This document shows, in pieces, positions 43,012-51,115 of a DNA stretch of 57,057 nt. The stretch covers positions 1 to 57,057 of the forward strand of contig JAISXG010000041.1 in NCBI GenBank assembly GCA_031270605.1. The letters run 5' to 3'. This stretch comes from Oscillospiraceae bacterium (GTDB lineage Bacteria > Bacillota > Clostridia > Oscillospirales > Acutalibacteraceae). Each line of letters opens with the position of its first letter. Position 1 is the stretch's first letter. The notes under the pieces are model-generated. The model was not told where the DNA came from. It made no database searches and saw nothing but the letters and a program-made list of their open reading frames with translations. The position numbers were made by a program, and so were the translations under genes.

Positions 43012-43722
43012 TCAGCTTTCTTCAAGCGCCAGCAACGCCAGCTCATCGGCCCTGTTGATTTTTTCCTGCGCCTTGATTTCTGCGCGCAGCCGCTTCCTGT
43101 TCTTTCCGATAATGCCGTTTCGATAAAAAGCGATGGCGAACATGCCGACAAGGGCGCCCGCCGTGCACAAAATCAAGTCAAACATGGTGTCGACCAAACC
43201 GGCTTCTGTGAGCGCGTGGGAAACCTGCAGGGAGTAGCCGTAGATCCTGTCCATCGTGAACTCATAAAACTCCCACGCAACGGCGATCGCCATTGAAAAG
43301 CAAAGGCTGAACAGCGAAGCAAGCGCTGCGCTCAGCGGCCTTTTTTTGCCCTGCACCACAACCGCGAAATCATAGCCGAAGGTGGCCGCGACCACGCCCG
43401 CGGCAAAATGCTCAACCACATCGATGTGGTTAAAATCGGTTTTGTCATTCAGCAGCGGCCCCACAATGCAGCCCACAAAAATGAACAGGCTGAGCATTGT
43501 CTGCATGGAATAGCTCACACGGGTGATAAAGGATTTGCCGCCGAACAGCTGAAACATATCCCACAGGTGCGTGAACGCGATCGAGAACACGCCCATTAAA
43601 AAATAAGTGACGTTGTTTGTGAACAGGCCGACAATGCCGAAAGTGAGCAGGCTGCCGCGCACGACCCACCAGACAATTTTGTGCTTCATGGGCACGGCCC
43701 TGATTTCATTGAGTTTTTTCAT
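43012..43722 (-). CDS. Integral membrane protein (DUF2238/YjdF-like)
   Basis: 236 residues with about six hydrophobic helices between residues 18 and 205 and a charged C-terminal tail (NRKRLRAEIKAQEKINRADE). HIDVVEHFAAGVVAATFGYDF and AVAWEFYEFTMDRIYGYSLQ, with Glu/His pairs within membrane segments, recall the DUF2238/YjdF group. Function unknown. The start may be the ATG at 43722 or at 43689 (MKHKIVWWVV); neither has an ideal ribosome binding site. Confidence 0.7.
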   Translation of the reverse strand: MKKLNEIRAVPMKHKIVWWVVRGSLLTFGIVGLFTNNVTYFLMGVFSIAFTHLWDMFQLFGGKSFITRVSYSMQTMLSLFIFVGCIVGPLLNDKTDFNHIDVVEHFAAGVVAATFGYDFAVVVQGKKRPLSAALASLFSLCFSMAIAVAWEFYEFTMDRIYGYSLQVSHALTEAGLVDTMFDLILCTAGALVGMFAIAFYRNGIIGKNRKRLRAEIKAQEKINRADELALLALEES

Positions 43723-43840
43723 AGAATGTATTTTGCCCCTTTATATTAATAAATTCTGCGTTTTCCAAAATATTCATTTATTCTATCATAAAACAGCTTG
43801 CATTTCAAATCAAAATTATTCATATGTTGCGCGGTTTTAA

Positions 43841-43906
43841 ACTATTCAAAAAATTTGAACTATTCAAAAAAATGTGTTTGACTAATGGGAAACGGTAGTA
43901 TATACT
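43841..43906 (+). promoter_or_regulatory. Promoter and repeat-type operator of the sugar operon
   Basis: TTGACT (43878-43883), 17 bp, TATACT (43901-43906). Just upstream ACTATTCAAAAAA occurs twice with an 18-bp period (43841 and 43859), and TTCAAA/TTTGAA within it is palindromic, suggesting a regulator site. Confidence 0.6.
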
Positions 43907-43917
43907 TTAAAAGGATA

Positions 43918-43943
43918 AAGCCCTTTTGTGAAAAGAAGGGCTT
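43918..43943 (+). other. Hairpin in the sugar-operon leader
   Basis: AAGCCCTT and AAGGGCTT form a perfect 8-bp stem with a 10-nt loop. No T-run follows, so it is probably an mRNA-stabilising or regulatory stem rather than a terminator. Confidence 0.4.
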
Positions 43944-44039
43944 GCCGATTGATTGAAGCATTTCAGGTTCAGTTTTATTGGTGAGAGCGCCGGCTGCACG
44001 GCAAAGCTCCGCCTTGCGATATGAAAGGATGTTAGACAT

Positions 44040-44891
44040 ATGGCTGACTTTTCCATTGGCGTGATCGTTGACAGTTTCAGAACCGACATCAAAACCGGCG
44101 TGCAAAAGGCCGCGGCTCTTGGGGCGCAGGGCATTCAGGTGTATTCCACCAGGGGCGCGATGGCGCCTGAAAACCTTGACGCAGCCGCGCGGCGCGAGTT
44201 CTTGGATTATGTGAAAGCAAACGGGCTTGTGATTTCCGCGCTGTGCGGCGACCTTGGCGGCGGCGGGTTCACGCACCCCGAGCTGAACGCCGAAAAAATC
44301 GAAAAATCCAAACGGATTCTTGACTTGGCAAAAGAGCTTGAAACAGACGTTGTCACGACCCACATCGGCGTTGTGCCAAACGACCCGCAGCACCCGCGTT
44401 ATCAGATTATGCAGGAGGCCTGCGGCGAGCTGGCCGCCTATGCCGATCAGATCGGCGCGCATTTCGCAATTGAAACAGGCCCCGAAACCTCCGCCGTGCT
44501 GCGCCTCTTTTTGGATTCTCTGCACTCAAAGGGCGTGGGCGTGAACCTTGACCCCGCAAACCTTGTGATGGTGACGGGCGACGACCCTGTGATTGCCGTG
44601 CACACGCTCAGGGACTACATTGTGCACACCCATGCGAAAGACGGCGTGCAGATTTTCTATAAAGATCCCGAAATCGTCTATGGCATGGTGAAGGAAGTCA
44701 TTGTGACGTGCAGCTCCTTCTCTGAAGTGCCGCTCGGCGAGGGCAGCGTGGATTTTCCGAATTACCTCAAGGCGCTCAAGGACATCGGCTATCGCGGCTT
44801 CCTCACGATTGAACGCGAGGTTGGCGACAATCCCGAGGGTGACATCGGCAAGGCCGTTTCCTTCCTGCGGGAGCAGATGGCAAGCCTTTAA
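44040..44891 (+). CDS. Sugar phosphate isomerase/epimerase-like TIM barrel protein
   Basis: 283 residues of the xylose-isomerase-like (AP endonuclease 2) barrel family. TTHIGVVP, FAIETGPETS, VNLDPANLVM and HTHAKDG give the metal ligands (His, Glu, Asp, His) expected of epimerases and isomerases such as IolE/IolI-like enzymes. The substrate is not predictable from sequence; context (a GH4 glycosidase two genes on) points to a sugar or polyol. The ATG at 44040 follows AAAGGATG by 10 nt. First gene of a three-gene operon. Confidence 0.87.
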   Translation: MADFSIGVIVDSFRTDIKTGVQKAAALGAQGIQVYSTRGAMAPENLDAAARREFLDYVKANGLVISALCGDLGGGGFTHPELNAEKIEKSKRILDLAKELETDVVTTHIGVVPNDPQHPRYQIMQEACGELAAYADQIGAHFAIETGPETSAVLRLFLDSLHSKGVGVNLDPANLVMVTGDDPVIAVHTLRDYIVHTHAKDGVQIFYKDPEIVYGMVKEVIVTCSSFSEVPLGEGSVDFPNYLKALKDIGYRGFLTIEREVGDNPEGDIGKAVSFLREQMASL

Positions 44892-44920
44892 CGGGAAAAT
44901 CAATCAATGGAGTTGAGAAA

Positions 44921-45673
44921 ATGAAGCAAGTGAAAAAACAGTTGTTGCCGGAGCTTTTTCAGCGTCTCTTGTCATGTGTGCTTGTTTTTTTCATGGCGGC
45001 GGCGTTTCTGCCCGGCCTTGCCGCGCCTGCGTTTGCCGCGGCGGAAATCCCGTCGTTTTATCTGACGCCGGTCACCTGCAAGCCGGGTGAAGAGGTGATC
45101 GTTTTCTTGCGCATTTATAATGCCGTGGGGCTGCTGTCGGGCAACGGTGAAATCAAATATGACAGCAAAATGCTGGAGTTCGTCAGCTTTGAAGAGCCTG
45201 AAGAAGCGACGGATGCCGGCGTGATGATCGAAGGCGGAAACATTTCGGCCGCTGTTTCTTTCGCCTTTGTCCATACCGGTGAAACGGGTGCAAAAACTGC
45301 CGAATTCAACCTTGCGAAAATTGTTTTCAGGGCCAAGTCCGAGGGCAAGAGCAAGCTGACGCTGGACATGACCGATTTGCGCACAAGTGCGCAGGACGCC
45401 AGCATTGATTCCAAAATCAAAAAGGCTTCGGCAACTGTCACTGTTGGCGCCGATGTGGATTCCGAGCATCTTGCGGGCGAAAACGGTTCCGATTTTGACT
45501 GGGCCGGCGTTTCAGACCCCGCAACGGCGCAGGAGAACTCGAACTACGGCAGGGTGATGCTGATTGCGTGCATCATTGTGGTGGCCGCAGTGGGTATTGT
45601 TGTGGTCGTGGCAGTTCTCACGCGCAAAAAAACAGATGTAAACCCGAATAAAATCGACGTGAAAAAAGAGTAA
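44921..45673 (+). CDS. Cohesin-like domain protein with transmembrane anchor
   Basis: 250 residues. Signal peptide 1-40 (hydrophobic 14-38, AFA-A). Residues ~45-176 follow the cohesin pattern: CKPGEEVIVFLRIYNAVGLL, IKYDSKMLEFVSF and a late AEFNLAKIVFRAKSEGKSKL, close in arrangement to the protein at 14055. A linker rich in Asp, Ser and Asn (177-210) is followed by a membrane helix (212-234) and a charged cytoplasmic tail (RKKTDVNPNK). So the cohesin-like domain would face outwards. It sits between a sugar isomerase and a GH4 enzyme, both predicted cytoplasmic. GGAG lies upstream of the ATG. Confidence 0.78.
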   Translation: MKQVKKQLLPELFQRLLSCVLVFFMAAAFLPGLAAPAFAAAEIPSFYLTPVTCKPGEEVIVFLRIYNAVGLLSGNGEIKYDSKMLEFVSFEEPEEATDAGVMIEGGNISAAVSFAFVHTGETGAKTAEFNLAKIVFRAKSEGKSKLTLDMTDLRTSAQDASIDSKIKKASATVTVGADVDSEHLAGENGSDFDWAGVSDPATAQENSNYGRVMLIACIIVVAAVGIVVVVAVLTRKKTDVNPNKIDVKKE

Positions 45674-45734
45674 ACATTTGCCGCAAGACCTGCACCGCGG
45701 GGCGCGGCGTGTTGATATTTTGGAGGTAGCTTTT

Positions 45735-47060
45735 ATGAAAATCACTTTTATGGGCGCGGGCAGCACCGTGTTTGCCAAAAACGTGCTGGGCGACGTTATG
45801 CTCACAGAAAGCCTGCGCGAATGTGACATCGCGCTGTATGACATTGACGCGGAGCGTTTGGAAGAGTCCTATATCATGGTTACGGCTCTTAACCGCAACA
45901 TCAATGAAAACAGGGCGAAGGTCAACAAATATCTCGGCGTGGAAAACCGCAAGGACGCTTTGCGCGGCGCAGTGTTTGTTGTGAATGCCATTCAGGTCGG
46001 GCTTTATGACCCCTGCACCATCACAGACTTTGAGGTCCCCAACAGTTACGGCCTGCGCCAGACCATTGCCGACACCTGCGGCATCGGCGGCATTTTCCGC
46101 GCGCTGCGCACGATTCCCGTGCTCAAAGGCTTTGCGGACGATATGGAAGAGGTCTGCCCCGACGCTTATTTCCTCAACTACACAAACCCCATGTCCATGC
46201 TTGCGGGCTTTATGCAGCGTTATACCGGCGTGAAGACCGTCGGCTTGTGCCACAGCGTGCAGGGCTGCACAAAGCACCTGCTTTCAAACCTTGATTTTGA
46301 CCTTGACGAAGTCGGCATCTTCAAAGAAAAAATCGCGGGCATCAACCACATGGGCTGGCTTTTAGAGGTTTATGACCAATATGGCAACGACCTTTACCCC
46401 GAAATCCGCCGCCGCGCGATTGAAGTGCTTGAAAGCGGCGTGACCGATCATCACGACCTTGTGCGCTATGAATATATCCGCCGTTTCGGCTATTATTGCA
46501 CGGAATCGAGTGAGCATAATGCCGAATATAATAATTTCTTTATCAAATCCAAATATCCCGAGCTGATCGAACGTTATAATATTCCGCTTGACGAATACCC
46601 CCGCCGCTGCGTCAACCAAATCGCACGGTGGAAGGATGCGAAAGAGAAATATTTGCATGATGAGGTCAATCACAACAAAACCGGTGAATATGCTTCGGGC
46701 ATCATGAACGCCATTGTGACCGACGTGCCCTATAAAATCGGCGGCAACGTCATGAACAAAGGCCTGATCGACAACCTGCCCCGTGAGGCGAACGTTGAGG
46801 TCACCTGCCTTGTGAACCGCTATGGCATCCAGCCCTGCATTCAGGGCGCGCTGCCCGTGCAGCTCGCCGCGATGAACATGACGATGATCAACGTGCACCT
46901 GCTGACAATCGAGGCCGCCGTGACGCTCAAAAAAGAGCACATCTATCAGGCCGCCATGCTTGAGCCGCACACTTCCAGCGAGCTTTCCATCGACGACATC
47001 GTGCGCCTTTGCGACGATTTGATTGAAAGACACGGCGACTGGCTTCCCAAATATCATTAA
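45735..47060 (+). CDS. GH4 family glycosidase, alpha-galactosidase (MelA)-like
   Basis: 441 residues. GH4 enzymes hydrolyse glycosides by a redox mechanism with NAD+ and Mn2+. ITFMGAGSTVFAKN is the Rossmann nucleotide loop, LNYTNPMSM the substrate segment, CHSVQG (Cys and His metal ligands) and GINHMGW the catalytic region. The CHSVQ form and length match MelA/LplD-type alpha-galactosidases and alpha-galacturonidases rather than phospho-glucosidases. The specific sugar is not certain. The ATG follows TTTTGGAGG. Last gene of the sugar operon. Confidence 0.9.
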   Translation: MKITFMGAGSTVFAKNVLGDVMLTESLRECDIALYDIDAERLEESYIMVTALNRNINENRAKVNKYLGVENRKDALRGAVFVVNAIQVGLYDPCTITDFEVPNSYGLRQTIADTCGIGGIFRALRTIPVLKGFADDMEEVCPDAYFLNYTNPMSMLAGFMQRYTGVKTVGLCHSVQGCTKHLLSNLDFDLDEVGIFKEKIAGINHMGWLLEVYDQYGNDLYPEIRRRAIEVLESGVTDHHDLVRYEYIRRFGYYCTESSEHNAEYNNFFIKSKYPELIERYNIPLDEYPRRCVNQIARWKDAKEKYLHDEVNHNKTGEYASGIMNAIVTDVPYKIGGNVMNKGLIDNLPREANVEVTCLVNRYGIQPCIQGALPVQLAAMNMTMINVHLLTIEAAVTLKKEHIYQAAMLEPHTSSELSIDDIVRLCDDLIERHGDWLPKYH

Positions 47061-47104
47061 CTATTTTGACGCAAGCAAAATATGTGAGTTTCATTTGAAA
47101 AGGG

Positions 47105-47139
47105 CAACGCAGAGCTTTTGTGCTGCGTTGTTCTTTTTT
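47105..47139 (+). terminator. Terminator of the sugar operon
   Basis: CAACGCAG and CTGCGTTG form a stem extended by AGC/GCT, followed by TTCTTTTTT. Confidence 0.85.
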
Positions 47140-47177
47140 GGATCCGGTTCTTTTCTGTTTTGAAACAAACGAAAATC

Positions 47178-47206
47178 TTGACAGTGGCTTCCATAAGGTG
47201 TAAACT
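47178..47206 (+). promoter_or_regulatory. Promoter of mnmE
   Basis: A perfect TTGACA, 17 bp, TAAACT, about 38 nt before the start codon. Confidence 0.6.
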
Positions 47207-47244
47207 AATTGTTTAGAATTAAATTCCTTAGGAGGACGACATGC

Positions 47245-48606
47245 ATGGCGGTTATCGCAGCGATTGCAACGCCGCAGGCTGCGGGCGGCATCGGTATTGT
47301 GCGCATTTCAGGCGAGGGCGCGTTTGCGGTGGCGGACGCGGTTTTTCGCGCCGGGAGCGGCAAAAAGCTCTGTGAACTGCCGGGCTACCGGGCCGCTTTC
47401 GGCGGTATTGTGGAAAACGGAGAACGTGTGGACGAGGCCGTCGCTTTGGTGTTTCGCGCCCCGAAAAGCTACACGGGCGAGGATGTCGTGGAGCTTTCGT
47501 GCCACGGCGGGCTTTATGTGACGCAGCGGGTGCTGCGGCTTGTGCTGGCGGCGGGCGCCGCGCCCGCCGGGCCGGGGGAGTTCACAAAACGCGCTTTTTT
47601 GAACGGCAAAATCGACCTTGCCGAGGCCGAGGCCGTGATGGGCATCATCTCCGCTCACGGCGAGCAGGCGCTTTCCGCCGCGAGGGCGGCAAAGGAGGGC
47701 GCGTTAAGCCGCAAAATCGGTGAAATCGCTTCCCTTTTGGTGGCGCGTGCGGCCGAGCTTGCGGTTTGGGCAGATTACCCTGACGAGGATGTGCCCGCCG
47801 TCGCGTGCGGCACGCTGCTTGTTTCATTGCAGCAGGCAGAGAATGAGCTGCAGGCCTTGCTTGACGCTTTCGATGCGGGACAGGCCGTCACCGAAGGGGT
47901 GGATACCGTGATCTGCGGGCGGCCGAACGTGGGCAAATCCACTCTCATGAATTTGCTCACAGGGCGCGAACGCTCGATCGTGACCGCCGTCGCGGGCACC
48001 ACGCGGGATATTGTGGAGGAAACCGTGCGGTTGCAAAACATTGTGCTGCGCCTTGCGGACACCGCCGGGCTGCGGCAGGCAAACGACCTTGTCGAGCAAA
48101 TCGGCGTGGCGCGCGCGAAAGAGCGCATGGACAACGCCGCGTTGATTCTCGCCGTGTTTGACAGCTCCTCTGCGCTTGACAGGGAAGACAACGAGCTGCT
48201 GACCTATTGCTCGGGCAGGAGAGCGGTGGCGGTTGTGAATAAAATTGACCTTGACGCAAAGCTTGACCTTGCGCTTGTGCGGCGGTCTATCGAACATGTG
48301 GTTGAGATTTCGGCGGTTTCGGGCGCGGGCAAGGAGTCACTCGAGAAGACCATTGCCGCCCTTTTGGGAACAGACAAAATCGACCCGTCAGCCGCCATGC
48401 TTGCAACGGAGCGGCAGCGCCGCTGCTGCGAAGAGGCGCTTGCCGGCGTTCGCGAGGCGGTTTTGGCGCTGCAAGGCGGCATGACGCTCGACGCAGTGAA
48501 TGTAAGCCTTGACTATGCCATCAATCATCTGCTCACGCTCACAGGTGAAAAGGCGACCGAGGCGGTCGTGAACGAAGTTTTTTCACGGTTTTGTGTGGGA
48601 AAATAA
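47245..48606 (+). CDS. mnmE: tRNA modification GTPase MnmE
   Basis: With MnmG it forms cmnm5U at the wobble position of certain tRNAs. 453 residues. The N-terminal folate-binding part shows AIATPQAAGGIGIVRISG. The G domain has GRPNVGKSTLMNLL (G1), GTTRDIVEE (G2), DTAGLR (G3) and NKID (G4), and the C-terminus ends in CVGK, the conserved Cys motif. I use the ATG at 47245, 11 nt after AGGAGG; an ATG at 47241 is out of frame. mnmG is not in the window. A Maf gene follows 32 nt later. Confidence 0.95.
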   Translation: MAVIAAIATPQAAGGIGIVRISGEGAFAVADAVFRAGSGKKLCELPGYRAAFGGIVENGERVDEAVALVFRAPKSYTGEDVVELSCHGGLYVTQRVLRLVLAAGAAPAGPGEFTKRAFLNGKIDLAEAEAVMGIISAHGEQALSAARAAKEGALSRKIGEIASLLVARAAELAVWADYPDEDVPAVACGTLLVSLQQAENELQALLDAFDAGQAVTEGVDTVICGRPNVGKSTLMNLLTGRERSIVTAVAGTTRDIVEETVRLQNIVLRLADTAGLRQANDLVEQIGVARAKERMDNAALILAVFDSSSALDREDNELLTYCSGRRAVAVVNKIDLDAKLDLALVRRSIEHVVEISAVSGAGKESLEKTIAALLGTDKIDPSAAMLATERQRRCCEEALAGVREAVLALQGGMTLDAVNVSLDYAINHLLTLTGEKATEAVVNEVFSRFCVGK

Positions 48607-48638
48607 TAACGAACGAAACAAAAAGGATGGTTTTTTAT

Positions 48639-49205
48639 ATGCAGTTGGTTCTGGCGTCGCAATCCCCCCGCAGGAGCGAAATCCTCACAAACGCGGGCTA
48701 TTCGTTTTGTGTGCGTGTTTCGCAAACAGCAGAAAACCCCGATTTCAGCCTTGCGCCTGGGGAGATCGTGACGGCCCTTGCCGCAGAAAAAGCCCGGGCC
48801 GCCGAAAGGCAGCCGGGCGAGGTCATTCTGGCCGCGGACACCGTGGTGGTGCTAGACGGCGCTGTTTTGGGCAAACCAAAAAATAAAGAGGACGCGGCGG
48901 CGATGCTCGCGTGCCTTTCGGGCAGGGCACACGAAGTTTACACCGGCGTCTGCCTTTTGGGGCAAGAGGATGAAAGATGTTTTTTTGTAAAAACAGAAGT
49001 GACCTTTTATTCACTCGGCAGGCAGGAGATTGCGGACTATATCGACACCGGCGAGCCCTTTGACAAGGCCGGGGCCTATGGCATTCAAGGGCGGGGCGCG
49101 GTGCTGGTTGAGCATATTTGCGGTGACTATTTCAACGTGATGGGCCTGCCCATTGCGCAAACATCGCGGGAGCTCAAGCGGTTCGACATTGTGCCGCGGG
49201 CTTGA
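48639..49205 (+). CDS. maf: Maf-like nucleotide pyrophosphatase
   Basis: Hydrolyses non-canonical or canonical nucleoside triphosphates (dTTP/UTP pyrophosphatase type). 188 residues. LASQSPRRSEIL is the N-terminal Maf motif, AADTVVVLDG and KPKNKEDA follow, and KAGAYGIQGRGA completes the active site. The ATG follows AAAAGGATGG. It is cotranscribed with mnmE by spacing and converges tail-to-tail with comF with only 6 bp between the stop codons. Confidence 0.93.
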   Translation: MQLVLASQSPRRSEILTNAGYSFCVRVSQTAENPDFSLAPGEIVTALAAEKARAAERQPGEVILAADTVVVLDGAVLGKPKNKEDAAAMLACLSGRAHEVYTGVCLLGQEDERCFFVKTEVTFYSLGRQEIADYIDTGEPFDKAGAYGIQGRGAVLVEHICGDYFNVMGLPIAQTSRELKRFDIVPRA

Positions 49206-49211
49206 TGCCGC

Positions 49212-49931
49212 CTATGCGCGCGGTTCTTCTTTTTTGGTCAGGGCAAACACGGCGGCAATCACGGTGTTCGCGCCGTAGATTCGCAGCATTTTCGCGCATT
49301 CATTCAGTGTTGTGCCCGTGGTTTTGATGTCGTCCACAAGCAGAACATTTTTTTCAAAAACCGCACCCGGCCTGCGCACGTCAAACACCCCCAGCACATT
49401 GCCCGAGCGCGCGGTGGATGAAAGCGTTTGCTGCCTTTTGGTGTCATAGAGCTTCACAAGCGCGTCACACGAAGGGATGCCCGTTTGCTCACTCAGCTCC
49501 TGTGCCAACAATTGCGACTGGTTGTAGCCCCGCTTGCGCATTTCGTCTTCGGTTTGGGGCACATAGCAAATGCAGTCGAAGGGCCTGTCGGGAAAGCAGT
49601 CGAGAATGCGCTTTGCCATATCTTCCGCCATCTGCGCGGCTTTCTCGCGCTTGCCGTGAAACTTGAACTGCCGCACGGCGCTGAACGCGGGCTGCACATA
49701 ATAATAGGGCGAGAGCACGTCTGAAAAAAACATGGCCTTGCCGCCGCAGGGGCAGCTTTTCTGAGCCGCGCCGCAGTGCTTGCAGCGGGGCTCCGCAACC
49801 ACATATTCCTCTTCGGGCACAGCGGCGCACTCCCGGCACAGCCTGTCTTCCACCGCGGTGACGGCATTGCAGAAGAAGCAGCGGCGGGGAAACAGAATGC
49901 ACCAAAGCGCGCGCAGGGTTTCTTTTGGCAC
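49212..49931 (-). CDS. comF: ComF family protein
   Basis: 239 residues. An N-terminal zinc-ribbon region has CxxC pairs (CFFC, CREC, CKHC, CPC). The C-terminal phosphoribosyltransferase-like domain contains VLLVDDIKTTGTTLNEC (PRPP loop) and MRKRGYNQSQLLA. The family includes the DNA-uptake protein ComFC and amidophosphoribosyltransferase-like proteins. No comFA helicase is adjacent, so a role in competence is not shown here. GTG start with GGAG about 10 nt upstream. Confidence 0.9.
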   Translation of the reverse strand: MPKETLRALWCILFPRRCFFCNAVTAVEDRLCRECAAVPEEEYVVAEPRCKHCGAAQKSCPCGGKAMFFSDVLSPYYYVQPAFSAVRQFKFHGKREKAAQMAEDMAKRILDCFPDRPFDCICYVPQTEDEMRKRGYNQSQLLAQELSEQTGIPSCDALVKLYDTKRQQTLSSTARSGNVLGVFDVRRPGAVFEKNVLLVDDIKTTGTTLNECAKMLRIYGANTVIAAVFALTKKEEPRA

Positions 49932-49991
49932 AGGCGGCAGCTCCTTTTTTGTTGTTGACGCAACAACATGTTTTTTATTTCTTTTGATGTG

Positions 49992-50020
49992 TTGCGAAAG
50001 ATTCTCGTTTCTATTATACT
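49992..50020 (+). promoter_or_regulatory. proB promoter; overlapping minus-strand -10
   Basis: TTGCGA, 17 bp, TATACT on plus. A TATAAT on the minus strand occupies 50018-50013, so the -10 of a divergent comF promoter may overlap. Mutual exclusion is possible. Confidence 0.5.
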
Positions 50021-50120
50021 GAATACTATATCAAAAAAAAGCATGCGCCGCAATCCCGAAACGGGTGGAGCGTTATGATACATGCAATAAACAAAACATT
50101 TTCTGGAAAGTTGGTATTAT

Positions 50121-50945
50121 ATGATTGGCCTAAGGGATGCCAAACGAATCGTGTTTAAAGTCGGCACGTCGACGCTTACATATGAAAACGGAAAAACAAA
50201 TTTAAGACGAATGAGCAAGCTCGCCTGTGTGCTTGCGGATCTTGCGAATTCCGGCAAGGAGGTCGTGCTTGTGTCCTCGGGCGCGATTTCTGTCGGCGTC
50301 GGAAAAATCGGGCTTTCCGCCCCCTTGAAGGACACGCCCTCCCGCCAGGCGGCGGCCTGCGTGGGGCAATGCGAGCTGATGTTTTTATATGACAAATTCT
50401 TTTCTGAATACGGCCGAACGATCGGCCAGCTGCTGATTACGCGGTATGACGTCGAGAATGCGGAGCACCGCAAAAACCTGATCAATGCCTTTGACAAAAT
50501 GCTGGGCTATGGCATTATTCCGATTTTAAACGAAAACGACTCTGTAGCGGTGGAGGAGCTGGCATTTGGCGACGCGGAAAGCTCGCTTGCGGTGCCCGCG
50601 GTTTTTGGTGACAACGACAATCTTTCGGCCATTGTGGCAAAGCTTGTGAATGCCGACGCACTGGTGATTTTGTCAGACATCGACGGCCTGTTCAGCGCAA
50701 ACCCGCATGAGGATGAAACCGCGCAGATCATTCCGGTGGTTGAAAAAATCGACGACTCACATTTTGCTCTCGCGGGCGGCGCGGGGAGCGCGCGCGGCAC
50801 AGGCGGCATGTTCACAAAGCTGCAGGCGGCGCAAACAGCCACTGACGCGGGCATTGACACCGTTATTATGAACGGCGGCAATCCTGAGGAGATTTATAAG
50901 CTGTTTGATATGCGGCATGTGGGTACCTGGTTTAAAAAGCAATAG
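50121..50945 (+). CDS. proB: Glutamate 5-kinase
   Basis: First step of proline synthesis: ATP-dependent formation of glutamyl 5-phosphate. 274 residues, the kinase domain only; the C-terminal PUA domain of the enterobacterial enzyme is absent, as in many Gram-positives. Motifs: RIVFKVGTSTLTYENG, VLVSSGAISVG, NENDSVAVEE, FGDNDNLSAIVA and GTGGMFTKLQAA. The ATG has GGAAAG 11 nt upstream. proA follows after 170 bp. Confidence 0.95.
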   Translation: MIGLRDAKRIVFKVGTSTLTYENGKTNLRRMSKLACVLADLANSGKEVVLVSSGAISVGVGKIGLSAPLKDTPSRQAAACVGQCELMFLYDKFFSEYGRTIGQLLITRYDVENAEHRKNLINAFDKMLGYGIIPILNENDSVAVEELAFGDAESSLAVPAVFGDNDNLSAIVAKLVNADALVILSDIDGLFSANPHEDETAQIIPVVEKIDDSHFALAGGAGSARGTGGMFTKLQAAQTATDAGIDTVIMNGGNPEEIYKLFDMRHVGTWFKKQ

Positions 50946-50961
50946 AAGCAAAGCAAAAGTC

Positions 50962-50982
50962 TGCGGCCGAGTGCCGGCCGCA
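50962..50982 (+). other. Hairpin between proB and proA
   Basis: TGCGGCC and GGCCGCA form a 7-bp stem with no T-run. It may pause or stabilise the proBA transcript. The other ~150 bp between the genes show nothing further. Confidence 0.35.
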
Positions 50983-51115
50983 AGAGAACGGCAATGAGTG
51001 GAACATTCTGTGGGGGATTTTGCTGGGAGAAGCGGTGGTTGTTCGCTTTGTAATCCAAATTTTAAAGTGGGTTTTGCGTTTTTGAGGCAAACCCCGGAAA
51101 GGACAATGGTCTTTT

